A DNA stretch of 64,000 nt from Plutella xylostella (lineage: Eukaryota; Arthropoda; Insecta; Lepidoptera; Plutellidae). Below are positions 49,790 through 60,252 of the stretch, one piece after another. How positions within the stretch are numbered: the first letter of the stretch is position 1; each line of letters starts with the position of its first letter. The stretch spans positions 9,369,501 to 9,433,500 of the forward strand of contig NC_063984.1 of NCBI RefSeq assembly GCF_932276165.1. Direction: 5' to 3'. The notes beneath the pieces were generated by a model. That model ran no database searches and was not told the origin of the DNA. It saw only the letters and a list, made by a program, of their open reading frames with translations. A program made the translations under genes and the position numbers.

Positions 49790-49975
49790 TGATTCATATA
49801 GTTTCATCTAAATTACGTTTGCGTTCTATAACCAGTGATGATGTATTGTCAAGCTCTGAAATATGTGGGGATACGCCTTCTCGTATCATAGTCATTGCTC
49901 TTTTGCAGATGGGTCAGGGAGCCAAAACATGGTATAGCCATCAGAAGGATCTAATACCTATCTACAGTACTTCTT
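49790..49975 (-). pseudogene. Possible decayed coding fragment
   Basis: On the minus strand one frame reads VLDPSDGYTMFWLPDPSAKE and then stops. The adjacent frame continues with MIREGVSPHISELDNTSSLV to a stop. This looks like one reading frame broken by a single shift, as in a dead mobile-element or duplicated gene fragment. Identity unknown. Confidence 0.2.
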
Positions 49976-50744
49976 GGTCTTCTGCTTAGACGGTGACAAC
50001 AATAAGGTAGCATTTGTCACCGTGGAATGGTTGTAATGTTGTTAATTGTTGTTAAGTTTATAATGACAACATTATATTTCTAACGTAATTTTTACATTAC
50101 TACTGTATATTACTAGTTACGAATACTTAGGTAAGTACATCATAATCTACCTACATAATACCTACTTATATGTATAAGTTTAACATTATGTTCATTTTGG
50201 TGAACCTACCTACTGTTTGATTCTTTTTCGAAATTACACAGTAAATCACGATTAGGTACCTACCTATGACTAATACCTTCATTTGGGTGAACCGGTAAAC
50301 ACATGCTGGATGTTTTGAAATATTATGCCATCGGTATTGAATTATTGTGTTGTTAATAAAATAATTATAACATTGAAAGTTTATACAGGTATATAGGTCT
50401 ATAAATTATTGTAGAAAATATCAATCAAAAACAAAAAAAAGTTGTTTAAGTAGGTAGGTACAATTAATCAGCCACACATACCTGCATAACACACCCTAAA
50501 AACCTACATTACTTACAATAGTCGTATAATTATTGAAGTTTGGTACTACACATGTCATATGAATTTAACAATAAACTAGCAAGATTAATCTTGAACCCAC
50601 TAAGAAAACATGACAACACTGTTATCTTACAGAATTATAGCAACACACAATACGTGGCCAGTGTCTAACTGCAGTTGGATGCCGTTTTCATAATTGATTT
50701 ATTAAGCTAATAAATTACATTGATAACACTGCGGCCATTCGTTT

Positions 50745-50906
50745 TCAATCACAATGCTCTGGGTCTGGGTTTTTATTGTTGTCCCTCCAATCTACGGAAT
50801 TTAGTATTATTCTCAGAGTGGTTGTAAGTACTTCTGTAAACTGGGAGCCATTCCAAGCAACGTGTGTATGCTCGTCGTCTTCGACAGACAGGCTCAAAAT
50901 TATCAT
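50745..50906 (-). CDS. Unrecognised 53-codon ORF with protein-like composition
   Basis: ATG to TGA on the minus strand, starting MIILSLSVEDDEHTHVAWNG and ending NPDPEHCD. The acidic, non-A/T-biased composition is unusual for this AT-rich region. It overlaps a longer open frame (50773-51138) whose composition looks random. No family is recognised and it may be chance. Confidence 0.15.
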   Translation of the reverse strand: MIILSLSVEDDEHTHVAWNGSQFTEVLTTTLRIILNSVDWRDNNKNPDPEHCD

Positions 50907-51168
50907 AATTATTTATAATATGAACGTCCCTTTTCGCAAGTATTGCTTGAGCAATCAAGAAAGCTTGAGGAATACATAGTCGATAAGTACAATACCAAAT
51001 AGGTTTTGACCACAACAACAAATTAACTAGATAGGTAGCGTAACTGTGTGCTGCCGATTCCAGCAATTCTATTTTATTATTGTGGAATTTATGACGTTTT
51101 ATGTGGAAACTATGATTTACAATCTGATTGCCGACCATATGCGTATATACGATTCTTATTAGAAGTTA

Positions 51169-51174
51169 TTTATT
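51169..51174 (-). promoter_or_regulatory. Candidate poly(A) signal for the integrin gene
   Basis: AATAAA on the minus strand about 720 bases downstream of the integrin stop codon. Other A/T-rich candidates exist further on, so this is only one possibility. Confidence 0.3.
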
Positions 51175-51893
51175 GCCAGATATTCGTTATAAATCGTACG
51201 GGTTTACAAGACATGTAGAGATTGTAGAGTCGTTGGTTCGACGCAGCAGCAATCATTTTCATATTACCTTCCAATAAGTTGGTTATTTATCAAAAGACCT
51301 AGACCTATTCGGTCGGTAATTTTATCTTACTTTATACTGTAGTGAATGGGACCGTGCAGTTTAACTTTCCAAACAATTGAACTAAGATACTTCTCTGAAG
51401 GTCGTGTGTTATCTGAACTACCTTATTGGCAATCTAAGTAGCCTGGTATAGGATGTTGACATAGCTATGAGATAGCCATAGCAAGTTATGGTATGGATTA
51501 TCGTGAATTATGACTAATAATTGCAGTGCAAATGGAAAGAGTTTTGAAAGTTAACCGTGACTTAAACATCAGCATAACTTGGCTCGAGGGCTGGTTGGTA
51601 CCTATATTATTAAACGTACTTACATTATTGCGAAATCAAATTCTTTCTGATTTTGCTGAATATGCTCACCTTTCATAATTATCATTACCAGGTGGCAAAG
51701 GTCCGACGTTTGTCTTCCAAGGAAAGGGTTGGCACTTGGCTCATTATTAATTTGTAGAATATACTTAACTCATGTTGAGTTAAACGATTCTCTTTCGGCT
51801 CACTCCTTTTCAACCGTCCTGAATTTCAAAAACCTCTTCGTCTTTGCCTTTGCTACATAAACTACAACAAAACATTTTCTTTACTCACCTCAC

Positions 51894-52099
51894 CTATTTC
51901 CTATAGGTCGGGTTAATAAACGAGCTAGTAGGCGGCTTGTAAAGCGGGTTGACTCCGGTGCAGTCCTCAGCCCCTATGTTGGTGTATTGCGGGTCCATGA
52001 GGGGCAGCGGCGGGGCGCGCGCGCGGTACGCCAGGTACCCCGCCGCTGCCGCCGTCGCCGCCACGAAACCGATGATGCCCAGGATCACGGGTATTGTTA
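51894..52099 (-). CDS. Integrin beta last exon: transmembrane helix and cytoplasmic tail
   Basis: Acceptor tctccgcag. The first two bases complete an Ile codon and it reads TIPVILGIIGFVAATAAAAG, then a tail with DPQYTNIG, NPLYKPP and NPTYRK before TAG. The two NPxY motifs have the classical spacing. The acceptor is duplicated 52 bases upstream. Confidence 0.93.
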
Positions 52100-55000
52100 C
52101 TGCGGAGAGAATTGTGATGAGTATCCAGAGAGAGAGAGAGGGGTATTGTTACTGCGGAAAGGTTTGGGATGAGTATCTGGAGAAAGAGATTATGGGGATG
52201 ACCCTACACTGATGTATTGGGCCATAATTAGTGCTGGACATGTTTTACAGTGGACTATTTAGGTTCTGTGTGTTTATTTGTGTGTTGAGGCTTTTAGTAT
52301 TTCGTTGGATTTAGACCATCACGGACCTGATGGCCAACGAGAGGTGTTATAATTTGGGGTGAAGAATAGATCATGTTTTGTACAAATTTGTAGCAGAATG
52401 ACGACAAAATTGTTAACAAACAGTGCTAACTGCAACTGGTACGAAACCAAATGTATACCCAGCAATGATATTAAATGGGTCAATCTACAAATATTTGAAT
52501 GTTTAAGTTCCTAAACGCTCCAAACATAATCAAAACGTATTCTTAGATAGAACTAATAATAATGTTATTAGAAGCTCCGCTAATTATTATCTCAGCAGGA
52601 ATGCAACAGATCCATTACAAACAAACATAGACAGCCACACACACAACACTCGTAATGAAAGCGACAGTATTGCATATTTATGAACACGCTGTATACACAG
52701 ACGGGACCGCACCGCAAGTCCACAACTGTGCAAACAAAGCAGATGAAAAAATATACTTCGCTTAGACTTCATTAAGAATACTTGAGACCGAATTTGTGAA
52801 AGGGGAATGGATGTTTATTTTTCTCGCATTATAAAGAACCATTAGTGAGACAAAGAATTGTACAGGAGTTCTGATTCTGAAGATGTAAGTATATGAAGAA
52901 GCAAAATCTGTCTCAGATAAATATGTACCTTGGTGCTGAATGGTTTAAAATGTATTAACTGTGGAAAACCTATGTAGGTATGTTTATGTAAAACATACTA
53001 GGTACATAAGTACCTGCAATATTAATTATTTACGGTTTTCCGCCTAAATGATTCAGGCAGTCAAGAATTCGTGTCATAATATTTCCCAAATGTATATGCC
53101 TATATTTTCAAAATATACACAATTTAAATTATGTCATTGTCCTGAATGACTGTATCTAACCTACATAATAGCATGTAAATTATGTAAATACGTAACATGG
53201 TGTTGGTGGGAAAACAAACTTGAAAGTTATTGTTCTGTTTTGAACTACCTAATTAGTGCGTGTCTGAGGCTTGTTAAAAAGGTAATAATCAGAGCAAATG
53301 ATAGATTGTCATTGTGGGCTGGCGACACTGCGCCGGCGCAGATAAAAATTATCAGCACTGTCGAAGAGCCGAGGCAAAAGGCCACGCAAGGCCAAAAGAA
53401 AAATATGCGGAATTTCACCTTACATATGCATAGATTTATAGAGAGAGATACCACAAATGGAGCAAGATTTGTTTCCTAGATAACACCTGCTGATTAATCT
53501 TAATGTCAAGAAAGGCAAAACACAACCAACACAATATAAAAGTCACCGCTTTGTAGCTTTATCATAATCTTTTTTATCAGTCAACACCACAGGCCTCTCC
53601 TTCACATTCATGTTTCTACAGTATTAACTTAAAATATCTTCTTTTTCTAGTGCCGTCCGTCTCCTAGCGAAGGTTGGCAATCATCCTGCTGATTTCCGTC
53701 TTGGAGGCCGCCGCAATGAACAATTCTCCAGTGCTCAGCTGGAACCACTGGCTAAAATTTTGCAGCCATGATGCAACTTAAAATATACAATAACAAAAAC
53801 CAACTCACTTCTAAAGGTCCCGACTATAGCCCCCGCGACAATTCCATCACAGCTGGCCGTGATCATCACCACGATGTCCCCGCTGGCGTCCCTCATCGCC
53901 GAGTACTCCTTGTAGCATCCCCCCACTGTCTCATTGCAGCGCACCCACACGTCTCTGAACTGAGAGTCTTTGCTCTTCAGTGCTGTGGCATTAAACGGCG
54001 TGAAGAGCAAATCTTGGCAGTCCTGGCAGCGTTCTTCAGAAGGGAACTGAAGACAGGAGTCGCAGTACGAGTTGATGTGCTGGCAGAGGTCCACGCAGTT
54101 GTTCTCTCGCTCGAAGTACTGCGAGCCGGGCCGGTCCGTGTAGCACTGGCAGGTCTGGCACGGACCGCCGCAGTAGCCGTTGCCTGAACAGTCCAGCTGA
54201 GCAGAGAAGTGTTGGTTAGTTACGGGGAGTTAGAGTGGTTGTTTGTGAAAGGCTTACGGGATAAAGTAGAATGTTGGATGTTTTTAGTAATTTTGCAAGT
54301 CGAAGAGGCAAGTGGCAATCAAGTTTATGGTACAAAGTGAACAAGGGGCTTTTGAGTTAAGGCCTTGTAATGCCCACGTTCCCTGGGTTCTTTACAACTA
54401 TTTAGTACCTAATACATAATAAGAATATCTTACATTGTTGATGGGGCTCATGCAGGACACGTCTCCGCGGTCGTGGCCGCAGTCAGACTCCTCACAGAAT
54501 TCACCCTTCCTAATGAAATAACATAACATAATAAATGAAATGACAATCAAATTCCAACCATTATTAACGGTACTAAATAAGCAGTGGTGGTGTAGCTGCT
54601 AGCTGATATCATTTAGTATTCATACGATGTGTCATCGTTATTGATACTACTAGGCTAAAGTGCAGACAAAATCAATAATTCAGTAGCCATTAAAGGGCAC
54701 GGGCAGGATATCCTAATGTTAATTTGTGCGATAGACTCCTAAGTATACCTAAGTCCTTAAATTTTGGCGACAAATTAGCATTGATTGATCTTATCTTTTC
54801 CTTTAGCTAAGTGGATATTAATTTGTCATTCCGTAAATAATTTTCTATCCATTAGCGAAATCGGGCCGAGTTGTCCTCGGCTTTCTAATTGAAAAAACAA
54901 ACTGTCTGTTTGAAAAATTAATGTAGTTTTTAATGACCCTTCCATTACTTGGAAAGTGGGCCTCTCATGGGCTGCCAGTAATTATCTTTGCAGAGTATAA

Positions 55001-55848
55001 TGAGCACCACAATGCTTCTGTTGTTCCTAATTATGCAATCTTTATGATTTCGGTTTTAATTGCGATATTCGTTCGCCCTGCGCCCTATAGTTACTACTTA
55101 AAGCACATTTAGTGTTGCTTTATGATGATCTAAGTGAGCATTTCATATTTATACTGCTGATGAAATAATTTGCGGAGAGCGTGGTAAACTTACCAGTCCT
55201 TATAACACGAGCAAGCGCCGCAGCTGTAGTCCCCGTGCGAGTTGCAGATTGTGGCGCTGAGCTCAGGCAGCTTCTTACTGCACTCACAGGCACAAGGCAC
55301 GTGGTACTTCAGCTCAACAGCTTCCTCTATGCTCTCGAAAGTTATGCGCGCATTGATGTACTCTGACGAGCCAGCATTAGATGTACAGAAGTCCTTCCCA
55401 GGTCTTACGTCAATGGACACCGTGCAATTATTCTCATCGCATTGTGTCGACGTTTGCAACGTTATGTCTTGGTTTTGAGTGGTATTCTTGATTACTATAT
55501 TAGCCTGTTGGGAGTAATTGCGGCTCGTTAAAAATGGTTGTAAAAAGGCACGATTAAAGTAGCATTAGGTGGTCTATTCAGAACGTTTAGTAAACAAGCC
55601 CTTTTGTTTTGCAACGCGTTTATGTTTAACACAAACAGTTACAAGGATTGATTGAGGAAGCGTACCTTTTGCTCCAAGGAAGATGAGTAATGGACGAGTT
55701 TCCTGTTGGTGGCTCCGACACGTGCGTTGGTCTCGAAGCTCACAGCACTCAGGATTGTTCCTGGGACTGTCAGATCCGGGACAGAGTCGAGGGTCTCCAG
55801 GTCACGTGGGCACCAGCTGTCGGCTTGCAGGGAGCAGTGAGGGGTGCC
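51894..55848 (-). CDS. Divergent integrin beta subunit, last five coding exons
   Basis: Cell-surface adhesion receptor subunit that pairs with an integrin alpha chain (family knowledge). Five exons on the minus strand join with consistent phase (0,0,2,0,1) to 387 codons plus stop. Seen in order: hybrid-domain-like sequence ending ITFESIEEAVELKYHVPCAC; cysteine-rich I-EGF modules (CNSHGDYSCGACSC, CSGNGYCGG); a tail-domain start NCVDLCQHINSYCDSC; a beta-tail domain; a transmembrane helix VILGIIGFVAATAAAAGYLA; and a cytoplasmic tail with NPLY and NPTY, 12 residues apart as in classical integrins. Only two I-EGF modules are present instead of four, and the usual HDRREFAKFE-like membrane-proximal segment is replaced by a Pro-rich stretch with an extra DPQY. 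The metal-binding A domain is not seen and should lie upstream. Closest in style to insect beta-nu-type subunits, which I infer only from this divergence. Confidence 0.87.
52089..52190 (-). repeat. Tandem duplication of the integrin last-exon splice acceptor
   Basis: On the plus strand, gggtattgttactgcgga occurs at 52089 and again at 52141, each followed by a similar ~35-base segment (gatgagtatc[c/t]) and separated by an AG-rich run. On the minus strand each copy contains ccgcag|taacaatac, so a second acceptor lies 52 bases upstream of the real one. Because 52 is not a multiple of three, using it would shift the frame. Confidence 0.85.
53640..53765 (+). repeat. Copy of the block found at 40985, in an integrin intron
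   Basis: ctagtgccgtccgtctccta, then gcgaaggttggcaatcatcc and tgctgatttccgtctt match the complement of 40968-41020 with few differences. It sits close to the integrin donor at 53809. Confidence 0.5.
53809..54196 (-). CDS. Integrin beta exon: second I-EGF and beta-tail domain
   Basis: Acceptor tctgctcag, donor GTGAGT, 388 bases. It starts LDCSGNGYCGGPCQTCQCYT, passes directly to ENNCVDLCQHINSYCDSC (the usual entry to the tail domain) and ends at GAIVGTFR just before the membrane. I-EGF modules 3 and 4 of classical integrins have no counterpart. Confidence 0.93.
54434..54509 (-). CDS. Integrin beta exon: I-EGF linker
   Basis: A 76-base exon between tttcattag and GTAAGA. Its first base completes the Trp codon and it reads KGEFCEESDCGHDRGDVSCM followed by SPINN, phase 0 at the end. 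It corresponds to the GKFCECDNFSC segment of classical subunits. Confidence 0.9.
55194..55504 (-). CDS. Integrin beta exon: hybrid-domain end and first I-EGF module
   Basis: Acceptor cccaacag, donor GTAAGT, length 311 (ends phase 2). It starts ANIVIKNTTQNQDITLQTST, resembling the SNISIGDEVQFEISIT strand pair of integrin hybrid domains. It continues to a CACECS signature and an EGF-like C..HG.Y.CG.C.C run ending in Asp plus a split Trp codon. Confidence 0.9.
55666..55848 (-). CDS. Integrin beta exon: first recognised exon, cysteine-poor extracellular segment
   Basis: The acceptor reads tgttcacag on the minus strand and the donor is GTACGC. It has 61 codons, phase 0 at both ends, including CSLQADSWCPRDLE and FETNARVG. 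I cannot align it well to the A domain, so its domain is uncertain. It is tied to the gene by splice phase and by running into the next exon in frame. Confidence 0.72.
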
Positions 55849-58800
55849 CTGTGAACAAATGAGGTCAGCTTAAACATGGGAACTTTTTCTGTGACGCAAA
55901 TAAATTGCGAATATCGTGGGATGCAATTCGCATCGTGCGTATGTATGCACATTAATTAATGGTTACATAAATTACTTGTTGTATCGAGCTTTCGTAAGAC
56001 CAGAAGGTTTTGCTATCTAATTAACTGGTACCTTAGTGTTACTATCATAAACGACATGCCTACCAAGTTTTTTTCACAACATTAACAAAGGCCTATCACA
56101 CGTAGGTAGGTACTTGTTGGAATCTAGTAATATTCAAGGAATGGCTTCATGCAATGCAGATTATGGCACGCATCCATACATGGATATTGCAGGAGCTGCT
56201 CGCACTGCTAGACGTCCAATTAGATAAATTGCGACACTAAATGATGCGGTCAGATTGCAGCCGACTGTGACAAGGGTTACCAGCTTCTAATTAAACTAAA
56301 GCTTAAAGTTCAAGTTTAAGCTCAAGTTCAACTAAAAGTTGCGATAAATTCTAATTTCTATCTAACAATAGAAATGATTTCTGTGATTCGGTTTTATTTA
56401 TTGCTTTATAATGAATTGAACACCTATACAATAAAAAAAACGTACCTATTTCGGAATAAATCATACATAAAATTTGTCGTCAGTTATATAGCGAGAAACA
56501 TCGCAGCAAATTGTTCACGGACAATCTAGAAAACATTGTTAAGCATTCTTTTGATCCGTATTTTCCCTATGAATCGGCGAAAACATCGTTGACATGGCAA
56601 CCCAGGCTTCTAGCAGCAGTGAGTGTGGCTACCGCGGCGCCAAGCGACGGCTTACAAGACTTGGATTAATGAAATGACTGGAGACGGCGGCGAGCTCGTA
56701 ATAGTCGTAATACGAACGTGTGCAGTGCAGATTATGCCTTCCATATCCTTTGTGCGTGATATTGACTAAGTACCTACCTACCTACATCCATTGGCTCATT
56801 GGCTACAGCAGGCGAGATAATTATCGTAAACTTGTAATTAAAAACGATACTTTATTTATAGTTCCTGTTACGGGATAAATAAGTCGGATCGCTTGAGGAG
56901 CCGAGGCTACGACAACCGCTCTGGGGCATACCTGATGCAAAGAATATCCCTGGCTGTGCAGCGAGGCAATGCTGCGAGCATCATGGGAACATTTTCGTCA
57001 GTTATGTCTCGGGGCGGTTTATTCACTTAATATCTAAGCCTCGTTAGTTTTATTTTCTTTTATTGTTGTAATTATTTTAATATTAAACGTTTTTCCATTT
57101 GGAAAAAAAAATAAATAAATAAATAAGTTAAATTTCATATTTAAAATCGTCTCAATAATCTTCTTATGTTGCCTAGTAGCTTGAAAGTGGCGTAAGCTGT
57201 CCATTTGCATACAGAGGCTTGATCAGTATTATTAAAACTTCTTGAGCTCGTATATTATACAAATCCAACTCTCTTAAAAAAATCTCTTTGAGAGTATGGT
57301 TTTATTAATTATGCAAAATAATGTTTTTGCAGAGTACTTATTAGATTAGAAATACGAATGATTAAACGTTTCTAAGAGCAATCCTACGATCTGATGGGTA
57401 CTTTACTACGTAAGTACGATGACATTATTTAAAAACTCAAAGACCGTTATAAAAGCTCACTCAATTCAGAAATCCAGACTTGCATAAGCTCTTAACCTTA
57501 GCTCCAGTGCTTTTGTACCATTTGAGAGTAACAATTTATCACGAAGACTCAAGTTAAATCTGTCCGTCTGACTTGCAGCTAATGGTTTCGAAAGTGCCTA
57601 AGTATATAAGACCCACCCCGTAGGTTTTGTATTGAAATCAGTGAGTGGGACGAGACACAATCACTAGGCGGAGTGGAGACTGCGATAAAGAACAAGGATG
57701 TATGTAGATGAGACTGATGGGAATTTTATGCAGGATAATACGCATCTTTATTGAGCATTCGCTTGTTTTTCTTCTTCACTGTATAATGATTTGACAATAA
57801 CATTATCCATTGACAGTGTTTTTTCTATTCGCAATCGTAAGTGAAAGTGGCTATTTACAAGGTTCCTGAAAGAGTAACTAAGAGGGGAGGTAAATAAATA
57901 ATGAATCAACGCTGGGATTATATTAGTAAGTACATACATAATATACTCTAAGGTACAAACATATAGTTTTTTTTGTCTATGGTACATACCTACTATCTAA
58001 AGCATACCTATGGTATGATGGTATTCTTGTTTTAAGAAGGATAATCCGTATACGACTGTGGAATCTTGTTGAATATTTACTCATGCTCCTTTTATGGTTG
58101 GCATAATAAAAACATGCTACGGATTTATATGCTAAGATACTCGTACATGTCGGTAATGTACATATGGCGCCAACAGTATGTATCACATCTAGAATAGGTA
58201 CCTTTGTATTGCAAGGTAAAAATTGTTGAATATTTGAATACCTTCATTAGAATAGCTGAATACTGAAAATATGCACTTATCGATGAAGGAAGTGTTGAAC
58301 AACAAGTCCACCGACTAGGCCACATCATTGTCATCAGTATCACCAATACCACCTGAAGTAATCGTTACAGCTTAGGCCACACCACTTCGGCCTCACATCA
58401 GCCCAAATACGCCAAACAACACGAAATTGGAGTAAACATCAACAACAAAAGACAGGGAAGGAATGCCACATCTACAGTGTGACCTATTCATGGGCTAACA
58501 CCAGTAATACATAGTAAAGATGATGAGAACGGCTCTCCCGCGGGGCGCGTGGGCGTGAGTCGCTGCCCTGTTGCGACAGCAGCGCCGCGGCGGCCGGCAG
58601 GGGAAATGTAGCACGAACAGATTTATGTCACCGGTTTTACGTAATTAAGCTGCGAGCCCGGGGGTCACTCTATACTGACGGAAAACTAACGAACGAGAGC
58701 TGTCTAATAGAGCCATTCCTCTATCCGGCGCTATTGTGCAATATAATAAAACTTTGTTTTGGACAGCTGACAGAGATTTTTTAACCAGTCTCAAGTTTTT

Positions 58801-59204
58801 AGTACCATAGGTGCACAGCGGTTATTATTATACACAATGGTACATTAATAACGAAGTGAATCAACCTGGAATCAACACAATGATCAAAAGTTGATTGATT
58901 CAATGAACTGTTGACTTCGGCGAAACATGTTGAATATTACGAGTAGCTATACCTAGATGTTAAACCTATTGTTTTAAATTATAGATCAATTGAACTCTTT
59001 AATTAAACAATGATTATGAAAAATGGATCATAAAACAAAACTGTGTAGGGGTGATTTTTAAATGGCAGTATTTTGAAATAGCAACATTCATCATTATAGT
59101 GTTTTTTATTAAAAGTTTAAATGAGCCCGCATCTGGGTTTAGAACATGACACTTTTCTGACTCACATGACACAGGTTGACAGGTTCTTTGAATAGAATAT
59201 TATA
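55849..59204. other. Probable upstream intron of the integrin gene (proximal part)
   Basis: Begins just before the first recognised integrin exon on the minus strand. No exon encoding the metal-binding A domain was found. A GC-rich block lies at 58530-58660, and the mobile-element end at 56860 is inside. Confidence 0.45.
56860..57126 (+). mobile_element. Second 3' end of the same type of mobile-element ORF with A-rich tail
   Basis: The frame reads SRGYDNRSGAYLMQRISLAV, QRGNAASIMGT and a TAA at 57028, then AT-rich 3' sequence ending in an A-rich (AAAT)n tail at 57102-57126. The truncated 5' side and A-rich end fit a 5'-truncated non-LTR retrotransposon insertion in the integrin upstream region. 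Confidence 0.6.
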
Positions 59205-60252
59205 GTGCCACAATCTTATCTGTTCCGGTGACGACGTCGCTGTGATCAAATCCAGTGTTGCCATCGATTAAATTTTACCTATTTGTGGTTTAAACGACAA
59301 TGCATTTCTGCTTTACCTATTGTTATAATTTGGTACATTCATAAGTATAGATAAATCAAAATATAGGGTCGATAGTAAATGAAAGATGATATATCAAACG
59401 ACATTTGTTGTATAGAAAATTTGTCCACGGCGAACAGAAATAAAATTTGTTCTGATTAGGTTCTGATATAGGAGATTAAATCTAGATTACAATGGTATAG
59501 GTCATAGGTAATATCTGTGGGTCGTGGGAATAACGAGATAGATAGATTTAAAAACCTACTAATTATTATTTTTGAACACTTTATTTTACATTTCCTAAAG
59601 TAACAAGAAACAAGAGCATAAAATTAAAAGAAATTCACACAATGTACAAAGGCTAATTGCCAAAAAGCAATTTCTTCCAGCCAACCCTTGATAGGTTGAG
59701 AGAACATGTCATTAATTATCATTATTTCGTCTACAATCGCTGCAGGTGCGCGAAATTCTTCTTGGTATACTGCCTAATATTTAAAGTGTCATGTCATGTC
59801 CTCACACCTGTAACCAAAGAAAAATAAAGATTATATACTTTTCATCACGACCCATCCCCATCCCGTCCCCACGGCTGGGGCACGGGTCTCTCGAGAAAAT
59901 ATTAATAAAATTACATGGAGTATATGGGTAAAATTATTCGTCATATTTGGCAACACTAACCTGTACCCGCTTCAACTCGTTCTTCCAATTTTTCAAACGG
60001 AATTAAAGGCGCCTGAATACGTTATTCTTCCTACATGAAAGCCAATATATCTAGTATTACTTTTCTTGCATCACATTTTAGCGCTTTTGGCATTATTTCA
60101 CCCAGAAAATCACAAAACAAATTAAATAACGTAGCGTCAGCCTCTTCGCAGAAATTGACAACTCAAATAACGCACAGAGTATGAAATGACGTTTGACAAT
60201 GACGTCTCGTTGTTGCACATTTTGACCACCGGAACAGATAAGATTGTGGCAC
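59205..60252. mobile_element. 1.05-kb non-autonomous DNA transposon with 26-bp perfect inverted repeats
   Basis: The end GTGCCACAATCTTATCTGTT, plus six further bases, at 59205-59230 is exactly mirrored at 60227-60252, with TA on both outer sides. No ORF of useful size lies inside. It also includes a ggggcacgggtctctcgag stretch that looks like another dispersed repeat. Confidence 0.8.

Larger units (their letters stand above)
46550..51168. other. Intergenic region between the candidate exon and the integrin 3' end
   Basis: Very AT-rich and full of tacct/aggta motifs. It holds the (AC)n microsatellite, a palindrome aagtaagtac-ttag-gtacttactt at about 48779, the small hairpin cggtgacaa/ttgtcaccg near 49992-50023, and the weak coding fragments listed separately. 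No certain gene. Confidence 0.5.

Noticed and set aside
50773..51138. 121-codon open frame on the minus strand
   Set aside because: Composition is that of random AT-rich translation and no family is recognised. A different frame in the same place looks more protein-like.
53768..54187. 139-codon open frame on the plus strand
   Set aside because: It lies antisense to the integrin tail-domain exon, which has clear homology and splice sites.
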